NCBI RefSeq assembly: GCF_946479975.1
Contig: NZ_CAMLIX010000195.1
Coordinates: 1-9,042 of the forward strand
DNA length: 9,042 nucleotides
DNA from: an uncultured Flavobacterium sp.
Lineage (GTDB): Bacteria; Bacteroidota; Bacteroidia; Flavobacteriales; Flavobacteriaceae
Direction of reading: 5' to 3'
In this document: in pieces, positions 1 through 6,727 of the stretch
How positions within the stretch are numbered: the first letter of the stretch is position 1
Layout: each line of letters begins with the position of its first letter
The notes under the pieces: model-generated
What the model was told of the DNA's origin: nothing
The model's input: only the letters and a program-made list of their open reading frames with translations
Databases searched by the model: none
Position numbers and translations under genes: made by a program

Positions 1-2126
1 CTTAACTCTAGGTTTTTGTAGTCTGTTTTCTTAAACAATCCTAAAGAAAATTGCTGTCCGCTTTGTGGTTTTACATTCAAATCAGATAATTTCCAAGTGT
101 CAGTTGGAGATTGTGTCGTATTGTTTGACAATAAATGGATGTACTGAAAAGTTTTATCGTAACCCGCTTTTATAGAAAATGTTTCATCAAATAGATATCG
201 AACTCCAATTCTTGGTTCAAAACCAGTATAGGTTTTAATGGTTTCATTATTTTCATATGTCTTTTCTTCAACTACAGTCGATGGATTTTTAGGTAGTCCG
301 TCTTCATATATCTTTTGTACAGAAGGTCCCATCGCAGAATAAGCAGAAAAACGAGCACCGTAATCTAACAGTAATTTATCTGTAATTTTATAATTGTCTG
401 AAATAAAAACTGCAGATTCTAACCCTTTTTCTTTCTGAATATGACTTTCTAAAAGCAAAGAATTTGGATCTTTTGGTTTTAAATCACCAGGACTAACATT
501 GTATAATTTGGTTGTAATTCCGTAAATAAACTTATGCTTTTCATTAAAGTTATAATTGAATTTTAATACCGCTTGTGATTCATTTATTTTATATCCAAAA
601 TCAAAAGCATTTGAGTTATTAGAATCATAATCAATATTAAATTTATATTCACTGTTTGTCACATTCAGCTCTCCATTGTGTTTTTCGTTAAATGAATGTT
701 TCCATTTTAAAGAAACCATTCTGTTGCTGTATTTATACAATGAATCTGAAGTAATACTATAGGTGTCTTTACTGTAATATGCAGTTCCTTCAATAGAGTT
801 CTTCGCGTTTATTTTGTGCGTATATCTTGCAAACAAATCATAAAACGAAGCTTGACTTTTCTTCAGTTTTTCGTCGTCTAGAGTTTTTAAAATCCAGTCA
901 GAATAAGTTGCTCTTCCTCCGACCAATAAACTTGATTTTCCTTTTACAACAGGAGTAGAAAAAGTTAAGTTACTTGTTACAGGTCCAATTCCACCTTCTC
1001 CAGCAAATTTATCTACGTTACCATTTTTTGAAGTGATATCAAAAACAGAAGATAACCTTCCTCCAAATTCTGGCGGAATTCCACCTTTATAAATATCTAC
1101 TTTGTTTACCGTATAAGGATTTATTGCAGAGAAAAACCCAAAAAAGTGACTCGGATTGTAAATGGTTCCGTTGTCTAGAAGTATCAAGTTTTGATCTTCT
1201 TTTCCGCCTCGAACATTGAATCCAGCAGAACCTTCTCCCGCTGTTTTTACTCCAGGAATAGTAAGTGCAACTTTTAGAATATCTCTTTCTCCTAAAATTA
1301 CAGGAATATTTTTTATTCCTTCTGCTTCAATAGTTGTAACTCCGGTAATGGCAGTTCTAATATTTTGTGTTGCCTTGCTGTTTACGACAACTTCGTCAAG
1401 CTGATTTAGTTTTTCTGTAAGGAATAAATCTAACTTTCCGTCACTATATACCATGATTTTTCTGGTAATATTTTGATAGATTATAGATTCGATATCTATG
1501 ATATTGACTTCTGTTGGAACTTTTAGAAAGTAATATCCTTCAGCATTTGTAACCGTGCTGATAGAAGTGTTTCTAACTTTAACATTAATATCTGCAAGCG
1601 GCGCTCCAGTTTTTATGTCTTTTAAGTAACCTGATAAAGTGTACAAACCTGCATTTGATTCGTTAGATTCTTTTCCAACCAATACAATATTTGTATTAGC
1701 GCCTTTAGAACCTGATTTTTTTATAGAATCAAATTGTCCAAAAAATACTGGATTGACAGATTTTGAAGGTTTAGCGACAGCAGTTTGATTAGTAGTTTCG
1801 TAATCAGGAAAAGTGTCGTAAATTATACTGTTTTTGGTAAGTACGATTTTATTATTGTCGATAAAAAAGTTCAGCTCTGTATCTTCTAATATTTTTGATA
1901 CAATTTCAGAAACTGGTTTGTTGCTGTAATTTCCAGATATCAATACATTATTATCAAACCAAATGTCTTGATAATAGATTTTGAATTTAGAAATGGCTTC
2001 AACTTTTTGTAAAGCCGCCGTTCTGGAGATATTGTTGAACTCAATACTGATTGGTGTATTCTTATCTTGTGAAAAAGCGAACTGATTAAAAATCAATAAA
2101 ATTATAGTGGTAATTAATGACCTCAT
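1..2126 (-). CDS. TonB-dependent outer-membrane receptor with STN and carboxypeptidase-regulatory-like domains (3' end outside window)
   Basis: An open frame runs uninterrupted from an ATG at 2126 to the window edge, giving 708 residues with the C-terminal barrel missing. In order it shows a signal peptide (residues 1-19, ending FAFSQ), an STN/secretin-like domain (about 25-98), a linker, a carboxypeptidase-D-regulatory-like beta-sandwich (about 162-240) ending in LDEVVV, a TonB plug (about 255-365, with NVRGG at 304-308 and a GGIPPEFGGR segment near 348-357), then the start of the 22-strand barrel. Receptors of this type import a ligand through the outer membrane using TonB/ExbBD energy. An STN domain usually means signalling to a FecR-type anti-sigma factor, but no FecI or FecR gene is present here. 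The substrate cannot be told. It lies 28 bp downstream of the 241-residue gene and is probably co-transcribed with it. The family call is firm; the ligand is unknown. Confidence 0.93.
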   Translation of the reverse strand, partial: MRSLITTIILLIFNQFAFSQDKNTPISIEFNNISRTAALQKVEAISKFKIYYQDIWFDNNVLISGNYSNKPVSEIVSKILEDTELNFFIDNNKIVLTKNSIIYDTFPDYETTNQTAVAKPSKSVNPVFFGQFDSIKKSGSKGANTNIVLVGKESNESNAGLYTLSGYLKDIKTGAPLADINVKVRNTSISTVTNAEGYYFLKVPTEVNIIDIESIIYQNITRKIMVYSDGKLDLFLTEKLNQLDEVVVNSKATQNIRTAITGVTTIEAEGIKNIPVILGERDILKVALTIPGVKTAGEGSAGFNVRGGKEDQNLILLDNGTIYNPSHFFGFFSAINPYTVNKVDIYKGGIPPEFGGRLSSVFDITSKNGNVDKFAGEGGIGPVTSNLTFSTPVVKGKSSLLVGGRATYSDWILKTLDDEKLKKSQASFYDLFARYTHKINAKNSIEGTAYYSKDTYSITSDSLYKYSNRMVSLKWKHSFNEKHNGELNVTNSEYKFNIDYDSNNSNAFDFGYKINESQAVLKFNYNFNEKHKFIYGITTKLYNVSPGDLKPKDPNSLLLESHIQKEKGLESAVFISDNYKITDKLLLDYGARFSAYSAMGPSVQKIYEDGLPKNPSTVVEEKTYENNETIKTYTGFEPRIGVRYLFDETFSIKAGYDKTFQYIHLLSNNTTQSPTDTWKLSDLNVKPQSGQQFSLGLFKKTDYKNLEL

Positions 2127-2154
2127 TATTTTGCTGTTATAAAGGAGAGTGTTT

Positions 2155-2880
2155 TTAAATGCTGTTGATGTATCTCATTAAATTTTCCATGAATCTGGGT
2201 TCGTTTTCACTTTTCAGATTTCTATTCAAGAGATAGAAGTCATTAATTTTATTTTTTTCATTAGGAAATAGTTTAATAAGCTCGCTTTTAGAATTTACTA
2301 AATTGTATTTTCCATTAATGAATAATACGAATTGATTCTTATAATAATAATCGATAAAATTCTCTGTACCTTTTATGATCTCCTTTTTATCTTTGTAGTG
2401 TTTGATGTAAAAGATGAAGTTTTTCCCAACTTGATTTTCTTCATAATAACCACTTCTCAAATTTGCTGGAAGCAGTTTATCAGAATTTAAATTGACAAAT
2501 TTTCTATCGTACAGCTTAAAATACTGTACATTTTCTTTTATAAGATTGATTTCTATAAGTCCATCTCCTTCAGATTTTAAAATAAGCTCATCTTTGTAGA
2601 TGTCGTATTTAAGGTCGGTGTCAAAATATTCCTGATTTTCGTAGCCAAGATTGCCGTGCGAAAATTTATCAGAAATGTAGTATCGATCTACTTTACCAAG
2701 GAGTTTATCAAAATTGGTATGTAGCTTTCCGTTGTTAATGGGAAGGTTTTCTTTTTTAACAGTATTATCGAACCAATTATAAACAGACGCTTGATTGCTT
2801 GATTGACTGTGTAAGTTGTAAATAGTAAAGAATATCGCAAAGAAAAGTATTTTGACAGGCTTTTTTCTAAGATTTTTCAA
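2155..2880 (-). CDS. Secreted protein of unknown function, first gene of the TonB-receptor operon, apparent TTG start
   Basis: The 241-residue product has a basic N-terminus (KNLRKKPVK), a hydrophobic stretch (about 10-22) and a likely signal-peptidase site near HSQ-SS (25-26), so it is probably periplasmic or surface-exposed. No further membrane helix is seen. The body is rich in Tyr, Asn, Lys and Phe, with a YFDTDLKYDIYKDELILK-like segment (about 85-102) reminiscent of small proteins that precede STN-type receptors in other Bacteroidota; this is recalled, not searched. There is no ATG in frame between the upstream stop and the signal peptide, and the only internal Met codons are near the C-terminus (residues 231 and 235). 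TTG at 2880 is therefore the best start. The receptor gene follows after 28 bp, suggesting a partner or accessory role in the same uptake or signalling function. No enzymatic motif is recognised. Confidence 0.8.
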   Translation of the reverse strand: MKNLRKKPVKILFFAIFFTIYNLHSQSSNQASVYNWFDNTVKKENLPINNGKLHTNFDKLLGKVDRYYISDKFSHGNLGYENQEYFDTDLKYDIYKDELILKSEGDGLIEINLIKENVQYFKLYDRKFVNLNSDKLLPANLRSGYYEENQVGKNFIFYIKHYKDKKEIIKGTENFIDYYYKNQFVLFINGKYNLVNSKSELIKLFPNEKNKINDFYLLNRNLKSENEPRFMENLMRYINSI

Positions 2881-2916
2881 AGGATTGGTGGGTATTTAAT
2901 ATGTTCTGGTATCGAG

Positions 2917-2924
2917 CAAAAATA
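2917..2924 (-). promoter_or_regulatory. Candidate -7 promoter element of the receptor operon (TATTTTTG)
   Basis: On the minus strand TATTTTTG matches the Bacteroidota -7 consensus TAnnTTTG at all fixed positions. It lies about 36 bp upstream of the TTG start at 2880, giving a leader of roughly 30 nt. No convincing TTG is found at the usual -33 distance, so the call rests on the -7 element alone. Confidence 0.5.
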
Positions 2925-2993
2925 TTAAAAAAATGTTAGGAATAATACTAATGAGTGTTAAAATGTAATAAAATTTTTATTTTATTAAAAAGA

Positions 2994-3025
2994 ATAATCC
3001 TAACTCAATTACGAATTAGGATTAT
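2994..3025 (-). terminator. Intrinsic terminator of the 83-residue membrane-protein gene
   Basis: A perfect 10-bp inverted repeat (2994-3003 ATAATCCTAA, 3016-3025 TTAGGATTAT) flanks a 12-nt loop. Read on the minus strand it is followed by a U-rich run (TCTTTTTAAT and beyond). It lies 37 bp past the stop at 3063 and separates that gene from the receptor operon. Confidence 0.7.
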
Positions 3026-3062
3026 AGTTGAAGAATTGTCGACCAAAATGTTTTGGAAGTTT

Positions 3063-3314
3063 TTAGTCATAAAATTCATCAGTGCTGTCTAGAATTTCAT
3101 CAAATATTTTCTTTAATGATTTTATGTAAAGCGGAAAGAATAAGGCTAGAATGATATATTCCTTTCTAAAAACCGTAATATCATCTAGGATTTTATACAA
3201 GCATGGAATGATAATAGCTAGTGAAACCGCAACACCAATCCAAGGATTACCAATTATTTTTTTTAGAAGGGGTAAGATTTTCATTTCTGGTTGTTTTACT
3301 GTTGCTGTTTTCAT
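3063..3314 (-). CDS. Small two-helix inner-membrane protein, unknown function
   Basis: The 83-residue product starts at ATG 3314. It has a short basic N-terminus, a hydrophobic helix at about 23-43 (containing NPWIGVAVSLAIIIP), a short charged loop, a second helix at about 51-67, and an acidic C-terminal tail (FDEILDSTDEFYD). Positive charges before helix 1 and after helix 2 suggest both ends are cytoplasmic. No family is recognised; the size and layout resemble small holin-like or small regulatory membrane proteins, without a specific match. The gene is a monocistronic unit: it has its own terminator downstream, and the response-regulator terminator lies upstream. A pair of 21-bp-spaced repeats upstream suggests it is a target of the adjacent LytTR regulator. 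Confidence 0.75.
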   Translation of the reverse strand: MKTATVKQPEMKILPLLKKIIGNPWIGVAVSLAIIIPCLYKILDDITVFRKEYIILALFFPLYIKSLKKIFDEILDSTDEFYD

Positions 3315-3339
3315 TTATAGTATTTTGATTTTGATAGTA

Positions 3340-3347
3340 TAAAAGTA
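3340..3347 (-). promoter_or_regulatory. Possible -7 element for the small membrane protein (TACTTTTA)
   Basis: On the minus strand TACTTTTA matches TAnnTTTG except for the final base. It lies 25 bp upstream of the ATG and 28 bp downstream of the proximal direct repeat. This would put the two repeats at about -41 to -53 and -62 to -74, where an activator would sit. The element falls within a 12-bp palindrome, AAAAGTACTTTT (3341-3352). The match is weak taken alone. Confidence 0.3.
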
Positions 3348-3375
3348 CTTTTGATCTAAGCTTTTTATTTTGAAA

Positions 3376-3409
3376 ATGTCACGAAACCCATTTTTTATGT
3401 CATGAAATC
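3376..3409 (-). promoter_or_regulatory. Pair of 13-bp direct repeats with 21-bp period, putative LytTR operator
   Basis: Plus-strand ATGTCACGAAACC (3376-3388) and ATGTCATGAAATC (3397-3409) agree at 11 of 13 positions and begin exactly 21 bp apart. LytTR regulators (AgrA, ComE, YpdB and YehT types) are known to bind two direct repeats of about 9 bp with starts 21-22 bp apart, on one face of the helix, just upstream of the core promoter. This pair lies upstream of the 83-residue membrane-protein gene and about 100 bp from the 3' end of the LytTR gene. I found no other copy in the window by eye. The assignment is inferred from geometry and proximity. Confidence 0.5.
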
Positions 3410-3445
3410 GGGAAATCGTTCGTCGTTTTAAAATTTTTCTTTCAA

Positions 3446-3476
3446 AACAAAAAAATCCCCTTTGTTTAAAGGGGAT
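3446..3476 (-). terminator. Strong intrinsic terminator of the kinase/LytTR operon
   Basis: A 9-bp perfect stem (3455-3463 ATCCCCTTT, 3468-3476 AAAGGGGAT) encloses a 4-nt loop. On the minus strand it is followed directly by a U run (TTTTTTTGTTTT, about 3445-3455). It lies 36 bp past the response-regulator stop and insulates the small membrane-protein gene from read-through. Confidence 0.88.
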
Positions 3477-3511
3477 CTGGCTTATTTCGAAATGTTTCTA
3501 GATGTCCTAAA

Positions 3512-4258
3512 TCAGGACAAAATATTCATGTTTTTTATAAAATCTTTGTAGGTATCACTTAAATTAATGCGATGATTTCCTTTTAAAATAATAAGATTAT
3601 CAGCAAGAAAAATTTCTTCAATTTTGGTAGAATTAACGATAGTATTACGATGTGTTTTTACAAACTTGGTTTTATCCAGCAGTTCGCTGATTTTTGTCAA
3701 GGAAATCAAAATAACGAACTTTTCTTTCTCTGTAATAATATTACAGTAACGCTCTTCGACTTCGATATAAAGAATGTCATCTAATGCTACTTTTTTTAAT
3801 GAGTTTTTCTTTTTAATAAATAATGAATCATTGCTGATAACCGTGTTTTGTTCTTCGCTTAAAAATACGTTTGTTTGATCATAAAACTTTTCTACAGCCA
3901 TTTCAATAGCATATAAAATTTCCAACTCATTAAAAGGCTTCATTAAAAAACTAAATGGTTTGGTAAGTTTTGCCCTTTCAAAAATCTGGCGATCTTGCGA
4001 ACTTGTTAAAAAAACAAATGGTTTTGATGCGTTAGGAATAATATTAATAGACTCCGCAAAGGTTATTCCGTCTGGCTTTCCGTCAAGAAAAACGTCTATA
4101 ATTATAATGTCAACCGCAGTTTCATAAAATAACTTTAAAGCATCTGTAAAATTGCGGGCAACTCCCGCAATAGAATAGTTATTTTCAAGTAATACCTTTA
4201 TAAGAGCATCGCTTTGTTCTGGAGTATCTTCTATAATTAAAACATTAATATTGTCCAT
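3512..4258 (-). CDS. LytTR-family response regulator
   Basis: The 248-residue protein combines a receiver domain (about 4-125) with a C-terminal LytTR DNA-binding domain (about 144-245). Receiver landmarks are all present: acidic pair E10-D11, phospho-acceptor D55, switch T85 and the K107-P108 pair. The C-terminal half carries LytTR features such as DILYIEVEERYCNI and the FVKTHRNTIVN segment. It should be phosphorylated in the cytoplasm by the kinase encoded 1 bp upstream, then bind paired direct repeats to control transcription. The start at 4258 is placed by the near-overlap with the kinase stop, which points to translational coupling. A candidate target site lies just downstream, in front of the small membrane-protein gene. 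Family and partner are confident; the targets are inferred. Confidence 0.95.
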   Translation of the reverse strand: MDNINVLIIEDTPEQSDALIKVLLENNYSIAGVARNFTDALKLFYETAVDIIIIDVFLDGKPDGITFAESINIIPNASKPFVFLTSSQDRQIFERAKLTKPFSFLMKPFNELEILYAIEMAVEKFYDQTNVFLSEEQNTVISNDSLFIKKKNSLKKVALDDILYIEVEERYCNIITEKEKFVILISLTKISELLDKTKFVKTHRNTIVNSTKIEEIFLADNLIILKGNHRINLSDTYKDFIKNMNILS

Positions 4259-4259
4259 T

Positions 4260-5990
4260 TTACTTTATTTTAGGTAAAGTTACAATCATTTTGGTTCCTT
4301 TGTTAACTTCACTTTCAATTTTAAATGTACCGCTGTTTTTCTTGATCATCTGTTTACATAATTGTAAACCCAAACCAGTTCCAATAATTTCCGAATTGCT
4401 TTTTTTAGACAATAATTCACCTTCCTGAAGCAATTCTTCAATCGTGTTTTTACTCATTCCAATTCCGGTGTCTTCAATAATGACTTCATAAAATTCAGAA
4501 TCAATTTCATTTGCAGAAAAAGTGATTTTTCCGTTTTCTTTAGAAAATTTTATAGCATTGTCTAATAAATTTCTAAAAACAATTTTAAGCGAATCAAGAT
4601 CGACAAACAAAAAGACATTTTTAGAAACTAGATTCTCAAATGTAATCGTTTTGTCAAGTAAAAGAGGTTTGTAATTATATTCAATTTGTTGAATAATAGA
4701 ATGCAAATGAACCGACTCTTTATGAAAATACAATTGTTTAGTCTGCAATAAAGCCCAATGCAATAAATTATCCAAAAGGCTGTAAGCGCCATTTGCAATA
4801 CTACTGTTTTGAATAATTAATTGATTCAATTCATCGTAATTTTTGCTTTCAAGTGTTGCAGATAATTTAGAATTACTTGTTTTTAAAGCATTCACAGAAG
4901 AACGTAAATCATGGCTGACAATTGAAAATAATTGATCTTTTGTGGCGTTGAGTTCGTCGAGTTTATTTTTTTGAAGTAAAATTATTTTAGAGTTTTTTAC
5001 TTTTTGCGCATATAAATAAACACCGCTGGTTAATAGTAATAAAAGACCAATTGCAGAGAAAAATAAACTATTTCGTTGCGTGTTTTTTAGTTTATTTTCA
5101 ATTTTAAGAACTTTGATTTGCTTTTGTTTTTGAGCAATAGCGAATTTTTTTTCATACTCTGCAACAGCCCATATTTTGTTTTGGTTGTTTATGGAATCTT
5201 TCCATTGATCAGATTCTTTCTTGTATGATAAAGCTTTTTTGTAATTGCCTCTGTTTTCTTCAACAGCAGCCATATTGTATGCAGCAATTTCTCTACATTT
5301 TATGTCCTGAGCTATTTTAGATAACTCGTAAGCTTTTTCAAAATAAGGAATTGCTTGCTTATCCTTATATTGTAAATAATACAAGTTAGCCATATTAAAA
5401 TAAGAATTTATGAGCGGTATAGTATCTTTTTCTTCTTTTTTAAGGGAAAAACTTTTAAAAAGATATTTCTCTGCAATATCATATTTTTCAAGATGAAGAT
5501 AACAAGTGCCAATACTTTCATAAACATTACTTTTTTTATAATCAAGGTAATTGTTTATTGGCGTTGATTCTGCTTTTTTAAAATGATTTATAGCAGTACT
5601 GTAGTCCTTTGTTTCTAATGCAAGTATTCCAAATTTATAATTTACAAGTGGATATAATATAAAGGTTTTGGAAACCAATTTTAATTCTGATTTCGCCTCT
5701 TTATAAAGCTTTAATTCTCTAAAACTATAACCTCTAAAGTAATGACAATAATCTGCTATTTCTTTGTTTTTGCTCGAACTCAATTGTTTCATTGAATAGA
5801 CTAAAGTAGAGTCCCAGTTTTTTTCTAGAAAAAACGATTGAGCTTTATTAAAGTTTTTTTCCTTACTAAATTCTTTGGCTTTGTCTTTAAGTAAATTATC
5901 TAGCTGGTTGGTTTTAAATTGTGATTGAGGAAAAAGCGATAGTGATAAATGGAAAAGAATTAAAAAAATAAATATTCTTTGTTTTAACAT
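4260..5990 (-). CDS. TPR-containing sensor histidine kinase (HisKA/HATPase_c)
   Basis: The 576-residue protein has a signal peptide (about 1-22, ending LSLFPQS), a helical TPR array (about 40-265) predicted to lie in the periplasm, a charged coiled-coil linker (about 270-305), one membrane helix (309-328) and a cytoplasmic kinase core. The H box is SHDLR with His360; the N box has N474 and N478 in FRNLLDNAIKFSKENG; G1 is DTGIG (507-511) and G2 is GTGLGL (537-542). All catalytic motifs look intact. It should autophosphorylate His360 and pass phosphate to the LytTR regulator that begins 1 bp after its stop. Sensing is probably through protein or peptide contact with the TPRs, since no small-ligand domain is visible. 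The pairing of a HisKA-type kinase with a LytTR output differs from the classical LytS-type kinase of such systems. Confidence 0.95.
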   Translation of the reverse strand: MLKQRIFIFLILFHLSLSLFPQSQFKTNQLDNLLKDKAKEFSKEKNFNKAQSFFLEKNWDSTLVYSMKQLSSSKNKEIADYCHYFRGYSFRELKLYKEAKSELKLVSKTFILYPLVNYKFGILALETKDYSTAINHFKKAESTPINNYLDYKKSNVYESIGTCYLHLEKYDIAEKYLFKSFSLKKEEKDTIPLINSYFNMANLYYLQYKDKQAIPYFEKAYELSKIAQDIKCREIAAYNMAAVEENRGNYKKALSYKKESDQWKDSINNQNKIWAVAEYEKKFAIAQKQKQIKVLKIENKLKNTQRNSLFFSAIGLLLLLTSGVYLYAQKVKNSKIILLQKNKLDELNATKDQLFSIVSHDLRSSVNALKTSNSKLSATLESKNYDELNQLIIQNSSIANGAYSLLDNLLHWALLQTKQLYFHKESVHLHSIIQQIEYNYKPLLLDKTITFENLVSKNVFLFVDLDSLKIVFRNLLDNAIKFSKENGKITFSANEIDSEFYEVIIEDTGIGMSKNTIEELLQEGELLSKKSNSEIIGTGLGLQLCKQMIKKNSGTFKIESEVNKGTKMIVTLPKIK

Positions 5991-6020
5991 TTTCAGTTTT
6001 GCTTAGTTATTGAAAAGAAT

Positions 6021-6050
6021 ACATCGTTTAAGAACATTCCTAAACGATGT
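6021..6050 (-). terminator. Hairpin between the 141-residue gene and the kinase; possible terminator or attenuator
   Basis: A perfect 10-bp inverted repeat (6021-6030 ACATCGTTTA, 6041-6050 TAAACGATGT) with a 10-nt loop lies 26 bp after the stop of the upstream gene and 31 bp before the kinase ATG. On the minus strand it is followed by ATTCTTTTCAATAAC, only moderately U-rich. No TAnnTTTG promoter is seen between it and the kinase, so it may be a leaky terminator that lets some transcription into the kinase operon. Confidence 0.5.
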
Positions 6051-6075
6051 CTTATAAGTTAAAGAGGGAGCTATT

Positions 6076-6501
6076 CTAACCGTCAACGCCTGTTTTTGTA
6101 CCTCGTGAAGTCTCAGGATCTAAGTTTACCATAAAAGATTCAACAATTGTTATGTTTTGCACAGTGTCAGATGTATAGTCTAATTCTACATACCATACAT
6201 CACAAGTTTCGGGTGTTTCCATAGAAAAATCATAATCGTAATTGATGGTTAGAACATTATCTTTTTCAGTAGGAGGTTCTACAATGGGAGCATCAGGAAT
6301 TTCAGAGTTCATGTAAAGTGTAGCTCTTACTTTAATAGTCAATGGTCCGCCTTCTGGAGTGTAAAATTTTGCAGTTACTAATGGCGCTGCTGGGTAAGTT
6401 ACTTCTTTAGGACTTGAAAAAGTAAATACTTCAGTGTTGATTTTAGTGGTTTGAATTGTTGGGTAAGGAACAAATGGAAGTTCTTTAGAAGAATCGCACA
6501 T
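6076..6501 (-). CDS. 141-residue protein of unknown function upstream of the kinase
   Basis: The product starts at ATG 6501, the only in-frame Met after an upstream stop, and begins MCDSSKELPF with no signal peptide or membrane helix, so it is probably cytoplasmic unless exported by another route. The composition is rich in Pro, Thr, Val and Glu, with alternating hydrophobic segments such as LTIKVRATLYM (54-64) and WYVELDY (103-109), suggesting an all-beta, Ig-like fold. It has only two Cys (2 and 100). The tail after about residue 127 (NLDPETSRGTKTGVDG) looks unstructured. No family is recognised. The gene is on the same strand as the kinase/LytTR pair and 85 bp ahead of it, with a hairpin between, so it may be linked to that system. 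Confidence 0.7.
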   Translation of the reverse strand: MCDSSKELPFVPYPTIQTTKINTEVFTFSSPKEVTYPAAPLVTAKFYTPEGGPLTIKVRATLYMNSEIPDAPIVEPPTEKDNVLTINYDYDFSMETPETCDVWYVELDYTSDTVQNITIVESFMVNLDPETSRGTKTGVDG

Positions 6502-6546
6502 TGGAGAGTTTTTTTAATGGATTAATACTAATTATTTTTGGAGTGT

Positions 6547-6554
6547 TAAAGATA
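6547..6554 (-). promoter_or_regulatory. Weak candidate -7 element for the 141-residue gene (TATCTTTA)
   Basis: On the minus strand TATCTTTA fits TAnnTTTG except for the final base and lies 45 bp upstream of the ATG. A TTG is present upstream, but only 12 bp away, shorter than the usual spacer, so this is a tentative placement. Confidence 0.25.
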
Positions 6555-6685
6555 TTTTTTTTCTCTCAATAATTAACATAAAATTGCTGTTTTTAAGCTG
6601 TTGCAATGTTTTTTTTGATAATAATACTGTCTGAAAGACTTAAAGTATTAAACAAAAACAAATATAATGATGGCTTAAAATGAAA

Positions 6686-6714
6686 AAATCAATTCAAAGT
6701 ATATGAATTGATTT
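6686..6714 (-). terminator. Intrinsic terminator of the helix-turn-helix regulator gene
   Basis: An 11-bp perfect stem (6686-6696 AAATCAATTCA, 6704-6714 TGAATTGATTT) encloses a 7-nt loop. On the minus strand it is followed by TTTTTCATTTT. It begins 13 bp after the stop at 6728. The stem is AT-rich but long. Confidence 0.75.
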
Positions 6715-6727
6715 CTAAGGAAATTTT

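Larger units (their letters stand above)
6502..6727. other. Intergenic region of 226 bp with hairpins, no gene
   Basis: No coding frame is supported here. The region holds the helix-turn-helix gene's terminator (6686-6714), an imperfect inverted repeat at 6623-6649 (AATACT-GTCT, loop GAA, AGAC, a 4-nt bulge, AGTATT) and the presumed promoter and leader of the 141-residue gene. The rest is very AT-rich. The imperfect repeat lies about 120 bp upstream of that gene's start and could be a protein-binding site or RNA hairpin. Confidence 0.5.

Noticed and set aside
1216..1404. Plus-strand open frame of 62 codons
   Set aside because: It lies antisense within the clearly coding TonB-receptor gene and has no recognisable product; a frame shadow.
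3043..3056. Short palindrome CCAAAATGTTTTGG just past the small gene's stop
   Set aside because: Arms of only 6 bp in AT-rich DNA, no U tract, and a better terminator follows; likely chance.
3151..3342. Plus-strand open frame of 63 codons
   Set aside because: It is antisense to the 83-residue membrane-protein gene, and its hydrophobic look mirrors the membrane helices on the other strand.
3404..3418. Tandem GAAATCG-G-GAAATCG
   Set aside because: Two 7-bp copies only, overlapping the better-supported 21-bp repeat pair; too short to call.
3504..3518. GTCCT-AAATC-AGGAC inverted repeat over the response-regulator stop codon
   Set aside because: Only 5-bp arms and followed by the strong terminator at 3446-3476; no separate role is supported.
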